From: CAVURS01 sp963834425 | Lineage (GTDB): Bacteria; Actinomycetota; Actinomycetes; Actinomycetales; CAVURS01 | Direction of reading: 5' to 3' | DNA length: 64,000 nt | Assembly (NCBI GenBank): GCA_963834425.1 | Contig: CAWIBR010000008.1 | Span: forward strand, 62,001-126,000 | Shown: one piece after another, positions 35,458 through 44,784 of the stretch | Layout: every line of letters begins with the position of its first letter | How positions within the stretch are numbered: position 1 is the first letter of the stretch | Made by a program: the position numbers and the translations under genes | The notes under the pieces: generated by a model | The model's input: only the letters and a program-made list of their open reading frames with translations | Told to the model about the DNA's origin: nothing | Database searches by the model: none

Positions 35458-37017
35458 ATGACGTCCACGCACGTCGAGATCGAACGGAAGCTGGAACTTC
35501 CGGATGCCGCCGAGCTTCCGGATCTGACCGGTGTGCTCGAGGTCTTGCCCCGCGGTTCCACGGTTCGGGAGGCTTCGCGCGAACGCCTGGAGGCCGTGTA
35601 CTTCGACACCGCGGACCTTCGGCTGTTTCACGCGGGCTGGACATTGCGTCGTCGCACCGGAGGAAGGGACGGTGGCTGGCACCTCAAGCTCCCACAGGGC
35701 CCGCAGGCCAGGCTCGAAGTACGCCTACCGCTGGGTCGTTCCCTTCGGACCGTCCCCGTCGCACTGCGGCGCTTCGCCTGGATCCACGCCCGTGGCGTCG
35801 CTCTGCGTCCGGTCGCGGAGATCTCCACCGCGCGGCGGGTTCACCAGCTGTGTGCCGCCGATGGGGCAATCCTCGCCGAGGTGGCGGAGGACCACGTTCG
35901 CGCTCGCCGTCTCGCACCCTCAGCAGCTGGTGACTCACCCATCGGGCGGACAACCTGGCGAGAGATCGAGGTCGAGTTGGTCGATGGAGAGCCAGATCTG
36001 CTCACGGCAGTCGTCGAGTGGCTGAGAGCCAGGGGAGCCACCCGGTCCGTCAGCGCGTCGAAGCTGGCGCGTGCCCTGCGAATGGGGTCCGCCGGCGCCG
36101 GGCTCGAGCGCACGAGCCCGCGACTGACATCGAAGCGCACCGCTGCGTACGTCGTTGGCGCTTATCTTCGCCAGCAAGTGAGCGAGATCCGGCGGCTGGA
36201 TCCACAGGTCCGGCTCGCAACACCCGAGAGCGTCCATCAGATGCGGGTGGCGACGAGGCGAGTTCGCAGTGCCCTGGAGATCTTTCACGTGCTCTTCGTG
36301 CCCGACGCCACCGAGCCGATCCAGATGGAGCTCAAGTGGTTGGCCGGCGCGCTCGGCCGGGTGCGCGACGCCGAGGTCCAGCAGACCGCTCTGCACGACG
36401 CACTGGAGGTCGAGCGAGGCGAGCGCGTCCTCACCCGCGGCGTCGGAGGGGTACTCGAGCGTGAGGTGGACGACGAGCATCGCGCGGCTGTGCGTGCGTT
36501 GGCACCCGCGATGGACTCCGAGCGCTACCGCAATCTGATCTGTGCGCTGGATGAGCTGATGGACAGACCGCCGTTGAGCAAGCGAGCCAGCCGGTCGGCG
36601 GCGAAGGTGCTTCCGAGGCAAGTCGCCCGCGCCTACGACGAGCTCGCCCGGACCATGGCTGAGGCCTTTCGGCTGCCCCCCGGCCGAGAGCGCGACGAGG
36701 CTCTCCACTCGGCCCGCAAGTCGGCCAAGCGGACGCGGTACGCCGCCGAGGCCATATCTCCGGCGTTCGGGAAGCCAGGGCGCCGCTTCGCCGCCGCCCT
36801 GAGAGACGTGGGGGAGGAGCTCGGCCAGTACCACGACGGTGTGGTGATGCTGAGGCGGCTGCACCAGGGCGCGATGGCTGAGAACTCGGCCGCGGTGGCG
36901 TTCACGTACGGACGTCTCTACGCCCGCGAGGAGGCGCGGCAGAACGCCATCAGCTCCCGAACGAAGGCGATCTGGAAGAGCGCGTCCCGAACCTCGCTGA
37001 GGGCCTGGCTCGCTTGA
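35458..37017 (+). CDS. CYTH-CHAD domain protein
   Basis: 519 residues. The N-terminal CYTH triphosphate-tunnel domain begins with ExExK (E7, E9, K11 in HVEIERKLEL) and has YFDTADLRLFHAGWTLRRRTGG. From about residue 225 a helical CHAD domain follows, with SVHQMRVATRRVRSALEIF and the second conserved-His block ALHSARKSAKRTRYAAEA. CYTH acts on triphosphates or polyphosphate, and CHAD binds polyphosphate granules, so storage or use of polyphosphate is likely. Intact, in contrast to many neighbours. It lies divergent from the DUF1206 gene and near PiT. Confidence 0.92.
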   Translation: MTSTHVEIERKLELPDAAELPDLTGVLEVLPRGSTVREASRERLEAVYFDTADLRLFHAGWTLRRRTGGRDGGWHLKLPQGPQARLEVRLPLGRSLRTVPVALRRFAWIHARGVALRPVAEISTARRVHQLCAADGAILAEVAEDHVRARRLAPSAAGDSPIGRTTWREIEVELVDGEPDLLTAVVEWLRARGATRSVSASKLARALRMGSAGAGLERTSPRLTSKRTAAYVVGAYLRQQVSEIRRLDPQVRLATPESVHQMRVATRRVRSALEIFHVLFVPDATEPIQMELKWLAGALGRVRDAEVQQTALHDALEVERGERVLTRGVGGVLEREVDDEHRAAVRALAPAMDSERYRNLICALDELMDRPPLSKRASRSAAKVLPRQVARAYDELARTMAEAFRLPPGRERDEALHSARKSAKRTRYAAEAISPAFGKPGRRFAAALRDVGEELGQYHDGVVMLRRLHQGAMAENSAAVAFTYGRLYAREEARQNAISSRTKAIWKSASRTSLRAWLA

Positions 37018-37045
37018 TCATGACCGGGTCGAGTCCCTCATGGAC

Positions 37046-37516
37046 CTACCACTGCGGGCGCGGAGTCTCCGGGTCCTGGATCACCAGCGACACACCCCCA
37101 GGTCCGACGCGGACCCGTCGACCGGTCAGGGTGTCCATTGCGACGCGGATCAATACGAGGTCCGGGACGGGTGCCCAAGGTCGCGGTCCGCGGCCGGCCA
37201 GGCTCGCCCGTTCCTCCGGATCGGTCACGATCGAGGCGGTCCCGAGGGCGAGCACGCTCCATCCCGCCTCTGCCCACTCCTCCACGGCATCGATCTCCAG
37301 GGCCACCCGCTGCTCGTGAACTGCCGCGTCGAGCTTGGCACCGGGTCGGCTCGAAACGAGGAGTTCATCATCGGCGAGCCGGTAGTTCACCGGTTCGATC
37401 CGAGGCTGTCCGGCCACGACGAACCCCAGCCGGCCGACCTCACCCGCAGCGAGCAGCGCGACGCACTCCTCGCGATCGAGGACCTCTAACCGATCCTCAG
37501 CATGTAGGGCATCCAT
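37046..37516 (-). CDS. Pyridoxamine-5'-phosphate-oxidase-like flavin/F420-binding protein
   Basis: 156 residues. Split-barrel fold with the N-terminal LLAAGEVGRLGFVVAGQPRI, PVNYRLADDELLVSSRPGAKL and VALEIDAVEEWAEAGWSVL. These proteins bind FMN or F420, and many are flavin reductases or sensors, not true PNP oxidases. Its ATG is ten bases after the stop of the stress protein upstream, so both share a transcript. Confidence 0.85.
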   Translation of the reverse strand: MDALHAEDRLEVLDREECVALLAAGEVGRLGFVVAGQPRIEPVNYRLADDELLVSSRPGAKLDAAVHEQRVALEIDAVEEWAEAGWSVLALGTASIVTDPEERASLAGRGPRPWAPVPDLVLIRVAMDTLTGRRVRVGPGGVSLVIQDPETPRPQW

Positions 37517-37526
37517 GCTCGCCTCC

Positions 37527-38489
37527 TCAGCGATGACTGGCTCCGTCGTTCATGCTCTGTTGTTCGCGTGTGCGGGACGCGGCCCACGCACTGTGAACGA
37601 CAGCGACCGGCTGGTCCGCGCAGTGCGAGAGTTGCATGCCAACGGCACCCAGGGCGAGCTCGCCGAGCGAGTGTTGGCCACCGGCGCCCACCACCACCAT
37701 CGCGGCTCGGCGTTCGCGACCGACGCTGAGCAGCGTGTCCGGCACGGTGAGGGCGTGCCGGACCACGTGCTCGACGGTGACGTCGGGGAACGCGGGGCCG
37801 AGGCCGGCCAGCGACTCGGACAGCGCGCGGTCAGCGTCCTCGTTCATCTCGTGCAACCAGTTGTCGCGCTCGGTGGAGTAGTCGCGCCCAGCGTTGAGCC
37901 CCTTCGGATGAGGGCGTCCCCAGACGTTGACCGCGGCCAGCGAGGTGCCGCGCAGACTGGCCTCGCGAAACCCGAACTCGACCGCGGCCGACGAGCGTTC
38001 CGTGCCGTCGACACCGACCACGACGGGGCCGCCCCGGAACTCGGCTGGCAGCTCGGCGCCGGGCCTGACCAACAGGACCGGTCCCAGCGCGCGGGCGGCG
38101 ACCCGCCAGGCGATCGACCGCGACAAGAACTGGCCCACGCCACTCATACCGCGGGAACACAGCACCAACAGGCTGCCATGTGCGGAGGCGTCCAACAGGA
38201 CCTCGGCCGGTGCGCCGTGGGCGACGCGTTGACGGACGTCCAGGGTCGGGTGCTGGTCGGCGACGTTCTCCGCCGTGGCCTGGAGGTCACGCTGTGCTTC
38301 CGCGATCAGTTGGCACACGGTCTCGGCGAGAATGGTGGCTGGCCGGTTCGCCTGGTCGATCGCGGCAAGCAGGACCAGCGGCACATGACGTCGGGCAGCC
38401 TCGAAGGCTGCCGCGTCGATGGCGGCCGCATCCCCCGACGAGAAGTCAAGTCCAACGACGACGTCTGGGTGCGGGTCGGTCTTCTGCAT
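37527..38489 (-). CDS. Tandem universal stress protein (two UspA domains)
   Basis: About 320 residues and two UspA modules. The first starts PDVVVGLDFSSGDAAAIDAA and ends with an ATP-loop-like SRGMSGVGQFLSRSIAWRVA. The second starts GGPVVVGVDGTERSSAAVEF and ends VVGAGGQHSLGELALGAVG. The G-2x-G-9x-G(S/T) pattern suggests ATP binding. Such double UspA proteins are characteristic of mycobacterial dormancy regulons. ATG 38489 precedes the conserved part; ATG 38546 is an alternative. A weak GGGACGAAGGACCC palindrome lies at 38575-38588. Confidence 0.9.
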   Translation of the reverse strand: MQKTDPHPDVVVGLDFSSGDAAAIDAAAFEAARRHVPLVLLAAIDQANRPATILAETVCQLIAEAQRDLQATAENVADQHPTLDVRQRVAHGAPAEVLLDASAHGSLLVLCSRGMSGVGQFLSRSIAWRVAARALGPVLLVRPGAELPAEFRGGPVVVGVDGTERSSAAVEFGFREASLRGTSLAAVNVWGRPHPKGLNAGRDYSTERDNWLHEMNEDADRALSESLAGLGPAFPDVTVEHVVRHALTVPDTLLSVGRERRAAMVVVGAGGQHSLGELALGAVGMQLSHCADQPVAVVHSAWAASRTREQQSMNDGASHR

Positions 38490-38631
38490 CCTGGTGCCCC
38501 GGTCGGGTCTGATCGACGAGAGTGCGAATTGACTCTCGTCCCTCATCCTTGAGGCCGCGCCGGCCCCCGCGGCAGGGACGAAGGACCCTTCCTCCGCGCC
38601 GGTCAACTCGGGCCAAAGGCCGGGCGACTGC

Positions 38632-39075
38632 TCAGGTGTCGTCTCCAACGTGGCGACCGTCGATCCGGGTCACCCTCATTCGCAGCAGCACGCCGACGGC
38701 CTCGGGTCGCCACGGAACCGGTGCCCGCTCGATGTCGTCGGCCGTTGTGCGGGACAAAGATCCACTCGCGATGACCGACCAGCCGGACCGCTCAGAAACG
38801 GACGAGCTGTCGACCTCTGCCGCGACCGCCAGAGCGTCACCGCCGGCAGTCCGGGCCGCCAGTCGGCTCTGCTCGTTCGTCTGGAAGAGCAGATCGCGAC
38901 CCTCTGGCCGATAGTTCAGGACCACCAGTTGAGGCAGCCCGTCCTCGACGAACGCGACGCGCGCGACGCGCGACGAAGCGAGCAGCTGCCAGCAGTGCTC
39001 CTCGGTCAGGGCCGACTCGACGGCCCGCTCCGGGTTGCTGGTGGCCGGGTCCGTTGTTCCGTCCGTGTTGTCCAT
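38632..39075 (-). CDS. Pyridoxamine-5'-phosphate-oxidase-like flavin/F420-binding protein
   Basis: 147 residues, a second split-barrel protein. CWQLLASSRVARVAFVEDGL, LNYRPEGRDLLFQTNEQSRL and SGWSVIASGSL align with the family. M39075 is preferred to the longer frame, since AGGGG directly precedes it and the upstream part is antisense to the next gene. A perfect DosR-like box lies 37-50 bases upstream. Likely a flavin-linked stress protein. Confidence 0.83.
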   Translation of the reverse strand: MDNTDGTTDPATSNPERAVESALTEEHCWQLLASSRVARVAFVEDGLPQLVVLNYRPEGRDLLFQTNEQSRLAARTAGGDALAVAAEVDSSSVSERSGWSVIASGSLSRTTADDIERAPVPWRPEAVGVLLRMRVTRIDGRHVGDDT

Positions 39076-39111
39076 CCCCTCAGGGTGGCAGAAGAGTCGC
39101 CGAAGGCGTGG

Positions 39112-39125
39112 GGGCCGAAAGTCCC
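39112..39125 (-). promoter_or_regulatory. DosR/DevR-like box, perfect core
   Basis: Minus-strand GGGACTTTCGGCCC, identical to the core. It lies in the divergent promoter between the PPOX gene (39075) and the gene on the plus strand. Confidence 0.65.
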
Positions 39126-39146
39126 GACGATGTCCCGAGCGCCTTC

Positions 39147-39160
39147 GGGACCTTCGGTCC
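39147..39160 (+). promoter_or_regulatory. DosR/DevR-like box
   Basis: GGGACCTTCGGTCC, 12 of 14 and nearly palindromic. Lying 22 bases after the first site, as in paired DosR sites, and 36 bases before ATG 39196. Confidence 0.5.
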
Positions 39161-39195
39161 TGGCCGATGACCCGCTCGTCATCTTGGCTACGGAC

Positions 39196-39635
39196 ATGGC
39201 TCCCGACGTCTGCGAACCCGAGGCTCCCGCGCGCATCGAGCTGTTCTGGATCCCGTTGGGCCCCGGCGGTCACGTCGTACGACTCTGCGGCAAGCTGTTC
39301 GAGGCGCTCGCTGCGGCTCGACAGCATCCATCCCGCTGCGATCTCCACCATTGCGCCCTCGTGGTCACCGGCGGCACCGGGCCACGGGCATTCGAGCTCG
39401 CCCCAGCGGGGCACGGTCGCGGAATGGAGCGAGGCGTCCAGGTCACGGGGCCGGTGGGTGTTCGGTGGGGCGCGACGAGAGTGGTGCTGGCGAGATGTGG
39501 AACTCGAACTTGGTGATCTCCTGGCTGCTGGAGCGAGCCGGCATGGACGCCTCGCGCGTGACCCCGCCGCGGGGCGGCCAAGCGCCGGGCTGGACCGCCG
39601 GAATCACTGCCCCGAGGACGCTGCGCCCGGTTTGA
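39196..39635 (+). pseudogene. Conserved actinomycete protein with an internal deletion
   Basis: The N-terminal part (ARIELFWIPLGPGGHVVRLCG, LHHCALVVTGGTGPRAFELAP, VQVTGPVGVRW) and the C-terminal part (GRDESGAGEMWNSNLVISWL, RVTPPRGGQAPGWTAG) belong, as I recall it, to one conserved hypothetical family of about 200 residues. In that family some 60 residues normally separate them. Here the two parts meet at about 39465 in different frames. This indicates an internal deletion, a misread junction, or both. ATG 39196 is preferred to ATG 39130, because a DosR-like box lies between them. Function unknown. Confidence 0.55.
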
Positions 39636-39648
39636 GGTCCAAGGTCCC
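39635..39648 (-). promoter_or_regulatory. Weak DosR/DevR-like box before the aldolase gene
   Basis: Minus-strand GGGACCTTGGACCT, 11 of 14, about 100 bases upstream of ATG 39751. Confidence 0.3.
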
Positions 39649-39750
39649 TACCTCGGGCCTGAGCCGCGGGCGAGGGTGGAGCCGCTCCGACGGAGCGACC
39701 ACATACCCCCGGTCACCCAACGTCGGTCGCTGTGCAGCCAAGGAGTTGTG

Positions 39751-40638
39751 ATGTCTGAGCGCACCGTTCTGGACGACCCGGGGCTCGGCGCCGGCAAGAA
39801 GGCCCGCCTGCACCGGATCCTGTACCAGCACGGGCTGGGCAACGGCAGGGCGCTGTTCCTGCCCTACGACCAGGGGCTCGAGCACGGGCCGCGGGACTTC
39901 TTCGCCAACCCGGCCGCCGCCGATCCGCGGTACATCATCGAGCTGGCCATGGAGGGCGGGTTCAACGGCATCGCCTGCAGATCGGCCTGGCCGAGAAGTT
40001 CTACTGGGACTACGCCGGCGAGGTCCCGCTGATCCTCAAGCTCAACGGCAAGACCGACATCCCGTCCGACGCCGAGGCCCTCTCGCCGCTCAACGCCAGC
40101 GTCGAGGACGCCGTGCGGCTGGGCGCCGACGCGGTCGGCTACACCCTCTACGTCGGCACGCCGGCCCAGGAGCGCGGACTTCGCGCAGTACCGCCAGGTC
40201 CGCGCGGACGCGCAGCGGCTCGGCATGCCGCTGATCGTGTGGGCCTACCCGCGCGGTTCGGCGATCGAGGCCAAGGGCGGCAAGGACTCCTTCTACGCCG
40301 TCGACTACGCCGCCCGCGTCGCCAGCGAACTCGGCGCCGACATGGTGAAGGTGAACTTCCCGCACCCGGAGAAGACACGCCGACGTCCCGGCGCCGTACG
40401 CGCGAGAATTCAGCAGCCAGCAGGCGATCGACGCCGTCGTGCGGTCGGCCAACCGGACGCTCGTGCTGGTCTCCGGCGGCAGCGGGCCGGCGACGAGGCG
40501 ATGCTCGAGAAGGCCGCGCAGTCGATGGAGGCCGGCGCCACCGGCCTGATCTTCGGCCGCAACGTCTGGCAGCGCGAGCACGAGGAGTCGCTGCGCTTCG
40601 TCGCCGCGCTGCGCGAGATCCTGGCCCAACCCGTCTAG
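39751..40638 (+). CDS. Class I fructose-bisphosphate aldolase, DhnA/FbaB type (several frameshifts)
   Basis: About 295 residues in several frames. Segments: RALFLPYDQGLEHGPRDFF; IGLAEKFYWDYAGEVPLILKLNGKT; LIVWAYPRGSAIEAKGG; ELGADMVKVNFPHPEK, where the lysine probably forms the Schiff base; and a C-terminal phosphate loop region EAGATGLIFGRNVWQRE. Breaks fall near 39978, 40178, 40375 and 40485. It splits fructose 1,6-bisphosphate or makes it from triose phosphates. AAGGAG precedes the ATG. It faces the PEP synthase gene. Confidence 0.82.
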
Positions 40639-40702
40639 GGCAGCCCGACCCTCGGCCGCGCGTCTCGTGCTGCGTCGCCCGGCCCCATCCTCGGTGCCTC
40701 CG

Positions 40703-43054
40703 TCAGTCGGCCACGGGGTGACGAGACAGCGGTCGCAGGGAATGCCGGCGGTGAGGGTCCGCCGCCTCGAGCAGGATGCTGCGCTCGGCGCGAGCGATGA
40801 TCCGCCGGACCGGAGTCACGGCGTCCGGGTTCACCGAGATCGAGGTGATGCCCAGGCGGACCAGGTGCTCGGCGAACTCGGGGCGGTTCGACGGCGCCTG
40901 GCCGCACAGCGACGAGGTGATGCCGGCCTCCTGGCAGGCGTGCACGATCCGCGCGATCGCGTCGAGCACGGCCGGATCGGCCTCGTCGAACAGCTCGGCG
41001 CAGACCTCGGAGTCGCGGTCGACGCCGAGCATCAGCTGGGTCAGGTCGTTGCTGCCGATCGAGACGCCCGTCGATGCCCATCCGCGCGTAGGTCGGGATC
41101 CAGTAGGCGACCGACGGCACCTCGGCCATCACCCAGACCGGCAGGGCGGCCGCGCGGTCGTGGTGCCCGGACGATGTCGAGGCAGCGTCTCGCAGCTCCC
41201 ACGCGGTGCGCACGAACGGGATCATCAGCCGCAGGTTGGGCGTCTGGGCGCGCGACCGCGCCGAGCACGTCGAGCTCGAGGCGGAACAGGTCCGGCTGGT
41301 CGACGTAGCGGAAGCAGCCGCGGTAGCCGATCATCGGGTTGTCCTCGTCCGGCTCGAACTCCTCGCCGCCCTCGAGGCCGCGGAACTCGTTGGAGCGGAA
41401 GTCGATGCTGCGGTAGACGACCGGCCGGGGCGCGAAGGCGCGGGTGATGCGCAGCAGCGAGTCGGTCATCGCGTCGACGAACGGTCTGCTGCTCGCCGCG
41501 CTGCGATGCAGCAGCCGCGGGTGCACGCCCTGCAGCGCGTCGGCGACCATGAACTCCGCCCGCAGCAGGCCGACGCCGTCGACGTCGAGTGCGGCGACCT
41601 GCTCGGCATGCTCGGCGACGGCCAGGTTGACGTAGAGCCGGGTCGCGATCGGCTCGGCCCGACAGCGACGCTCGACCGGACGCGGTCGTGAGCCGACTGG
41701 GCCGCGACGACGCTCGGCGCCGCGACCGCGCCCGCGTAGACCTCGCCGCGCCGGCCGTCGACGGTGACGAGTCTGGCCGTCGTGCAGGAGCGTGGTCGCG
41801 TCGCGGGTGCCGACGACGCAGGGCACGCCCGAGCTCGCGGCTGACGATCGCGGCGTGGCAGGTCATGCCGCCGCCGTCGGTGATCAGCGCGGCGGCCCGG
41901 CGCATGGCCGGCACCCAGTCGGGGCTGGTCATCGGCGCGACCAGCACCTCGCCGGTCTGCAGCTGGCCGCCCTGCTCGGGGCTCGTGCAGCACCCGGACC
42001 GCGCCCGCGGCCCGGCCCGGTCGAGGCGGCGAGGCCGCGCACCAGCACCGCACCGCGGCGGCTTCGGCCGACTCGGGCCGTGACGTCGGCTGGTCCGTGC
42101 AGGGTGGTGATCGGCCGCGACTGGACGAGCCAGATCGTGCCGTCCGCCATCGGCCCACTCGATGTCCTGCGGGCTGCCGTAGTGCTCCTCGACCGCCAGG
42201 CCGAGCCGGGCGAGCTCGAGGATCTCGGCGTCGGTGAGGACGCGGCGGCCGCCCTCCGTCGGCGGCTAAGTCGACCTCGAGGTCGGCGCCGTCCGGGCCG
42301 CGGACGATCTGCGCGGTCCTGGTGCCCGATCGCGGACGTCGAGGATGTGCGAGCGGGTCCTTGGCGACGAGGTAGGTGTCGGGCTCGACCATGCCGCTGA
42401 CGATCGCCTCGCCCTGGCCGAAGATCGCCTCGATGACGAGCTCGCGCGGGTCACCGGTGGACGGGTCGGCGGTGAACATGATGCCGGAGCGCTCGGACGG
42501 GATCATCTTCTGCACGATGACGGCGATCGTCGGCTCCTCGGTCGATCCCGGCGTCGGCGCGGTAGGCGAGCGACCCGCTCGCCGTACAGCGAGGCCCAGC
42601 AGTCGACGATGCGCGGTGAGCAGCGTCGTCGCCCGCACGACGTTGGTGAACGTCGCGTTCATGCCGGCGAAGGACGTGTCGCCGGCGTCCTCGCTCGTGC
42701 CGGACGACCGCACCGCGACGCGGACGTCGTCGCCGAGCTCGCTCGTACGCCGCGGCGATCGCCGCGCGCGAGAGTCGTCCGGGAGCGGGGTGGCGCGGAT
42801 CAGGTCTTGGCGAGCTCGCTGCGCACGGGCCGCGTCGGCGGCGTCGTCGTCGGCATCGAGGGTCGAGGATCGCGCGGAGCTTCTCGCGCGCGCCCGGACG
42901 CGTCGATCGCGGCGAGGTAGGCGCTCGCGGTGACGACGAAGCCAGGCGGCACGGGCAGCCCGGCGGCGGTGAGCTCGCCGAGGTTCGCGCCCTTGCCGCC
43001 GACCGTGGCGACATCGGCCAGGCGGATGTCGGTGAACCACGCGATGTGACTCAT
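40703..43054 (-). CDS. ppsA: Phosphoenolpyruvate synthase (many frameshifts)
   Basis: About 780 residues. The start reads MSHIAWFTDIRLADVATVGG then KGANLGELTAAGLPVPPGF, the ATP-grasp N-terminal domain of PEP synthase. The swivelling-domain phospho-His is in GGGMTCHAAIVSRELG (about 41865). The C-terminal PEP/pyruvate barrel has GRNDLTQ-like pieces in shifted frames, then AELFDEADPAVLDAIARIV and SSLCGQAPSNRPEFAEHLV, with the catalytic Cys. Frames change every 100-300 bases but no block is missing. It makes PEP from pyruvate and ATP, opening gluconeogenesis, and would work with the pyruvate oxidoreductase and GAPDH divergent to it. GGAAGG precedes the ATG. Confidence 0.85.
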
Positions 43055-43113
43055 GGCGTGCCTTCCGTTCTCGGTGCAGCTCCAGGCTCACTCTCGCGAA
43101 CCCTTCCCGGCCA

Positions 43114-43127
43114 GGGACTTTGGGCCC
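43114..43127 (+). promoter_or_regulatory. DosR/DevR-like box, perfect core, between ppsA and gap
   Basis: GGGACTTTGGGCCC lies 60 bases from the ppsA start and 53 from the gap start, able to serve both directions. Confidence 0.65.
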
Positions 43128-43179
43128 TGCCGCGCCGATGGCCGCTCGACAGGCTGGGCCGAGACGAGAGGAGATCGAC

Positions 43180-44208
43180 ATGACCACGCAGATCGGCATC
43201 AACGGCTTCGGCCGCATCGGCCGCGACTACCTGCGCTCCGTGCTGGCCTCGACCGACCTCGAGGTGGTCGCGATCAACGACGTCACCGACTCGGCCACGA
43301 TGGCCCGGCTGCTGCGCTACGACAGCACCTTCGGCCCGCTGCGCCGCGAGGTCGAGGACCTCGGCGACGCCATCGTCGTCGACGGCCACAAGATCGCGGT
43401 GACCGCAGAGCGCGACCCGGCCCAGCTGCCTGGCGCGACCACGGCGTCGACGTCGTCATCGAGTCGACCGGCAAGTTCCGCACCCGCGAGGGCGCCGGCG
43501 CGCACCTGGCCGCCGGCGCCCGCAAGGTCCTCATCTCCGCGCCCGGCAAGGGCGTCGACGCGACGATCGTCATGGGCGTCAACGACGAGACGTACGACCC
43601 GGCCACGCACCACGTCGATCTCCAACGCCTCGTGCACGACCAACTGCGTCGCGCCGATGGTCAAGGTGCTGCGACGACGCGTTCGGCATCGAGCAGGGCT
43701 TCATGACCACGGTGCACGCCTACACCAACGACCAGAACGTGCTCGACGGTCCGCACAAGGACCCGCGCCGGGCCCGGTCGGCCGCAGTCAACATCATCCC
43801 GACCACGACCGGCGCCGCCCGCGCGGTCGCCGAGGTGATCCCGCCGATGAAGGGCCGGCTCGACGGCGTCGCGCTGCGCGTGCCGGTCGTCGACGGCTCG
43901 CTGGTCGACCTCGCCGGCCTTGCTCGACCGGGACGTGACCGCGGAGGAGGTCAACGCCGCGTTCGAGGCGGCCGGCGCGGCCGGCCCGCTGGCCGGCCGG
44001 CTGCGCTACACGACCGATCCGATCGTCTCCACCGACGTCATCGGCGACTCGGCGTCGTGCGTGTTCGACTCGCAGCCTGACCCAGGCGTCCGGCCGGTTG
44101 GTCAAGGTCTTCGGCTGGTACGACAACGAATGGGGCTACACCGCCCGGCTGGTCGACCTCACCCGGCTCGTCGGCCAGTCATCGTCCGACGCGACCGGGC
44201 AGGTCACC
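43180..44208 (+). CDS. gap: Glyceraldehyde-3-phosphate dehydrogenase (several frameshifts)
   Basis: About 340 residues. The NAD-binding start is TTQIGINGFGRIGRDYLRS. The catalytic Cys is in SNASCTTNCVAPMVKVL (about 43630). MTTVHAYTNDQNVLDGPHKD, PTTTGAARAVAEVIP and WYDNEWGYTARLVDL complete the family. Breaks near 43435, 43615, 43675, 43920 and 44080. ATG 43180 has GAGAGGAG upstream. No stop codon is seen between its C-terminus (DLTRLVGQSSSDATG) and the next gene in the same frame, so the 3' end is only approximate. It links triose phosphate with 1,3-bisphosphoglycerate. Confidence 0.85.
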
Positions 44209-44784
44209 GTGTTCGAGGTCCGCATCCACGGTCGCGGCGGCCAGGGCGTCGTGACGGCGGCCGAGCTGCTGTCGGTCGCGGCCTTCCTGGACGGGCACGA
44301 GGCGCAGGCGTTCCCGAGCTTCGGCTCGGAGCGGATGGGCGCGCCGGTCGTGTCGTTCTGCCGCATCTCCGACGCGCCGATCCGGCTGCGCGAACCGGTC
44401 GCTCACGCCGGACGCCGTCGTCGTCGTCGACGCCGACGCTGCTGCACCACGTCGACGTGTTCGCCGGGCTGCCGGCGAACGGCTTCGTGCTGATCAACTC
44501 GCCGCGGTCGCCGGAGGACCTCGGGCTCGCCGACCTGGTCGACGGCTGCGAGCCCGGGCACGTCGTGACGCGTGCCGGCGACGGAGCTGGCCCGGCGAGC
44601 ACATCGGGCGGCCGCTGCCCAACGTCTGCCTGCTCGGCGCGCTTCGCCGCGCTCACCGGCGCGGTGACGCCTGGCCTCGCTCGAGACCGCGGTGCGGGAG
44701 CGTTTCGCCGGCGCGGTCGCGAGGCCAACGTGCGCGGCGCCCGCGCCGCGTGCGACGCCGTACGGCGAGGTGGCTCATGCGTAA
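44209..44784 (+). CDS. porG: Pyruvate/2-oxoacid:ferredoxin oxidoreductase gamma subunit (frameshifts)
   Basis: About 190 residues. VFEVRIHGRGGQGVVTAAEL and QAFPSFGSERMGAPVVSFCR are diagnostic for the gamma subunit; HHVDVFAGLPANGFVLINSP and LGALAALTG-like pieces follow in other frames. It has a GTG start at 44209. The corrected end reads YGEVAHA, with TAA at 44782-44784, overlapping the alpha-subunit ATG. With alpha and beta it forms the enzyme that oxidises pyruvate to acetyl-CoA and CO2 and reduces ferredoxin, or runs in reverse to fix CO2. Confidence 0.82.
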
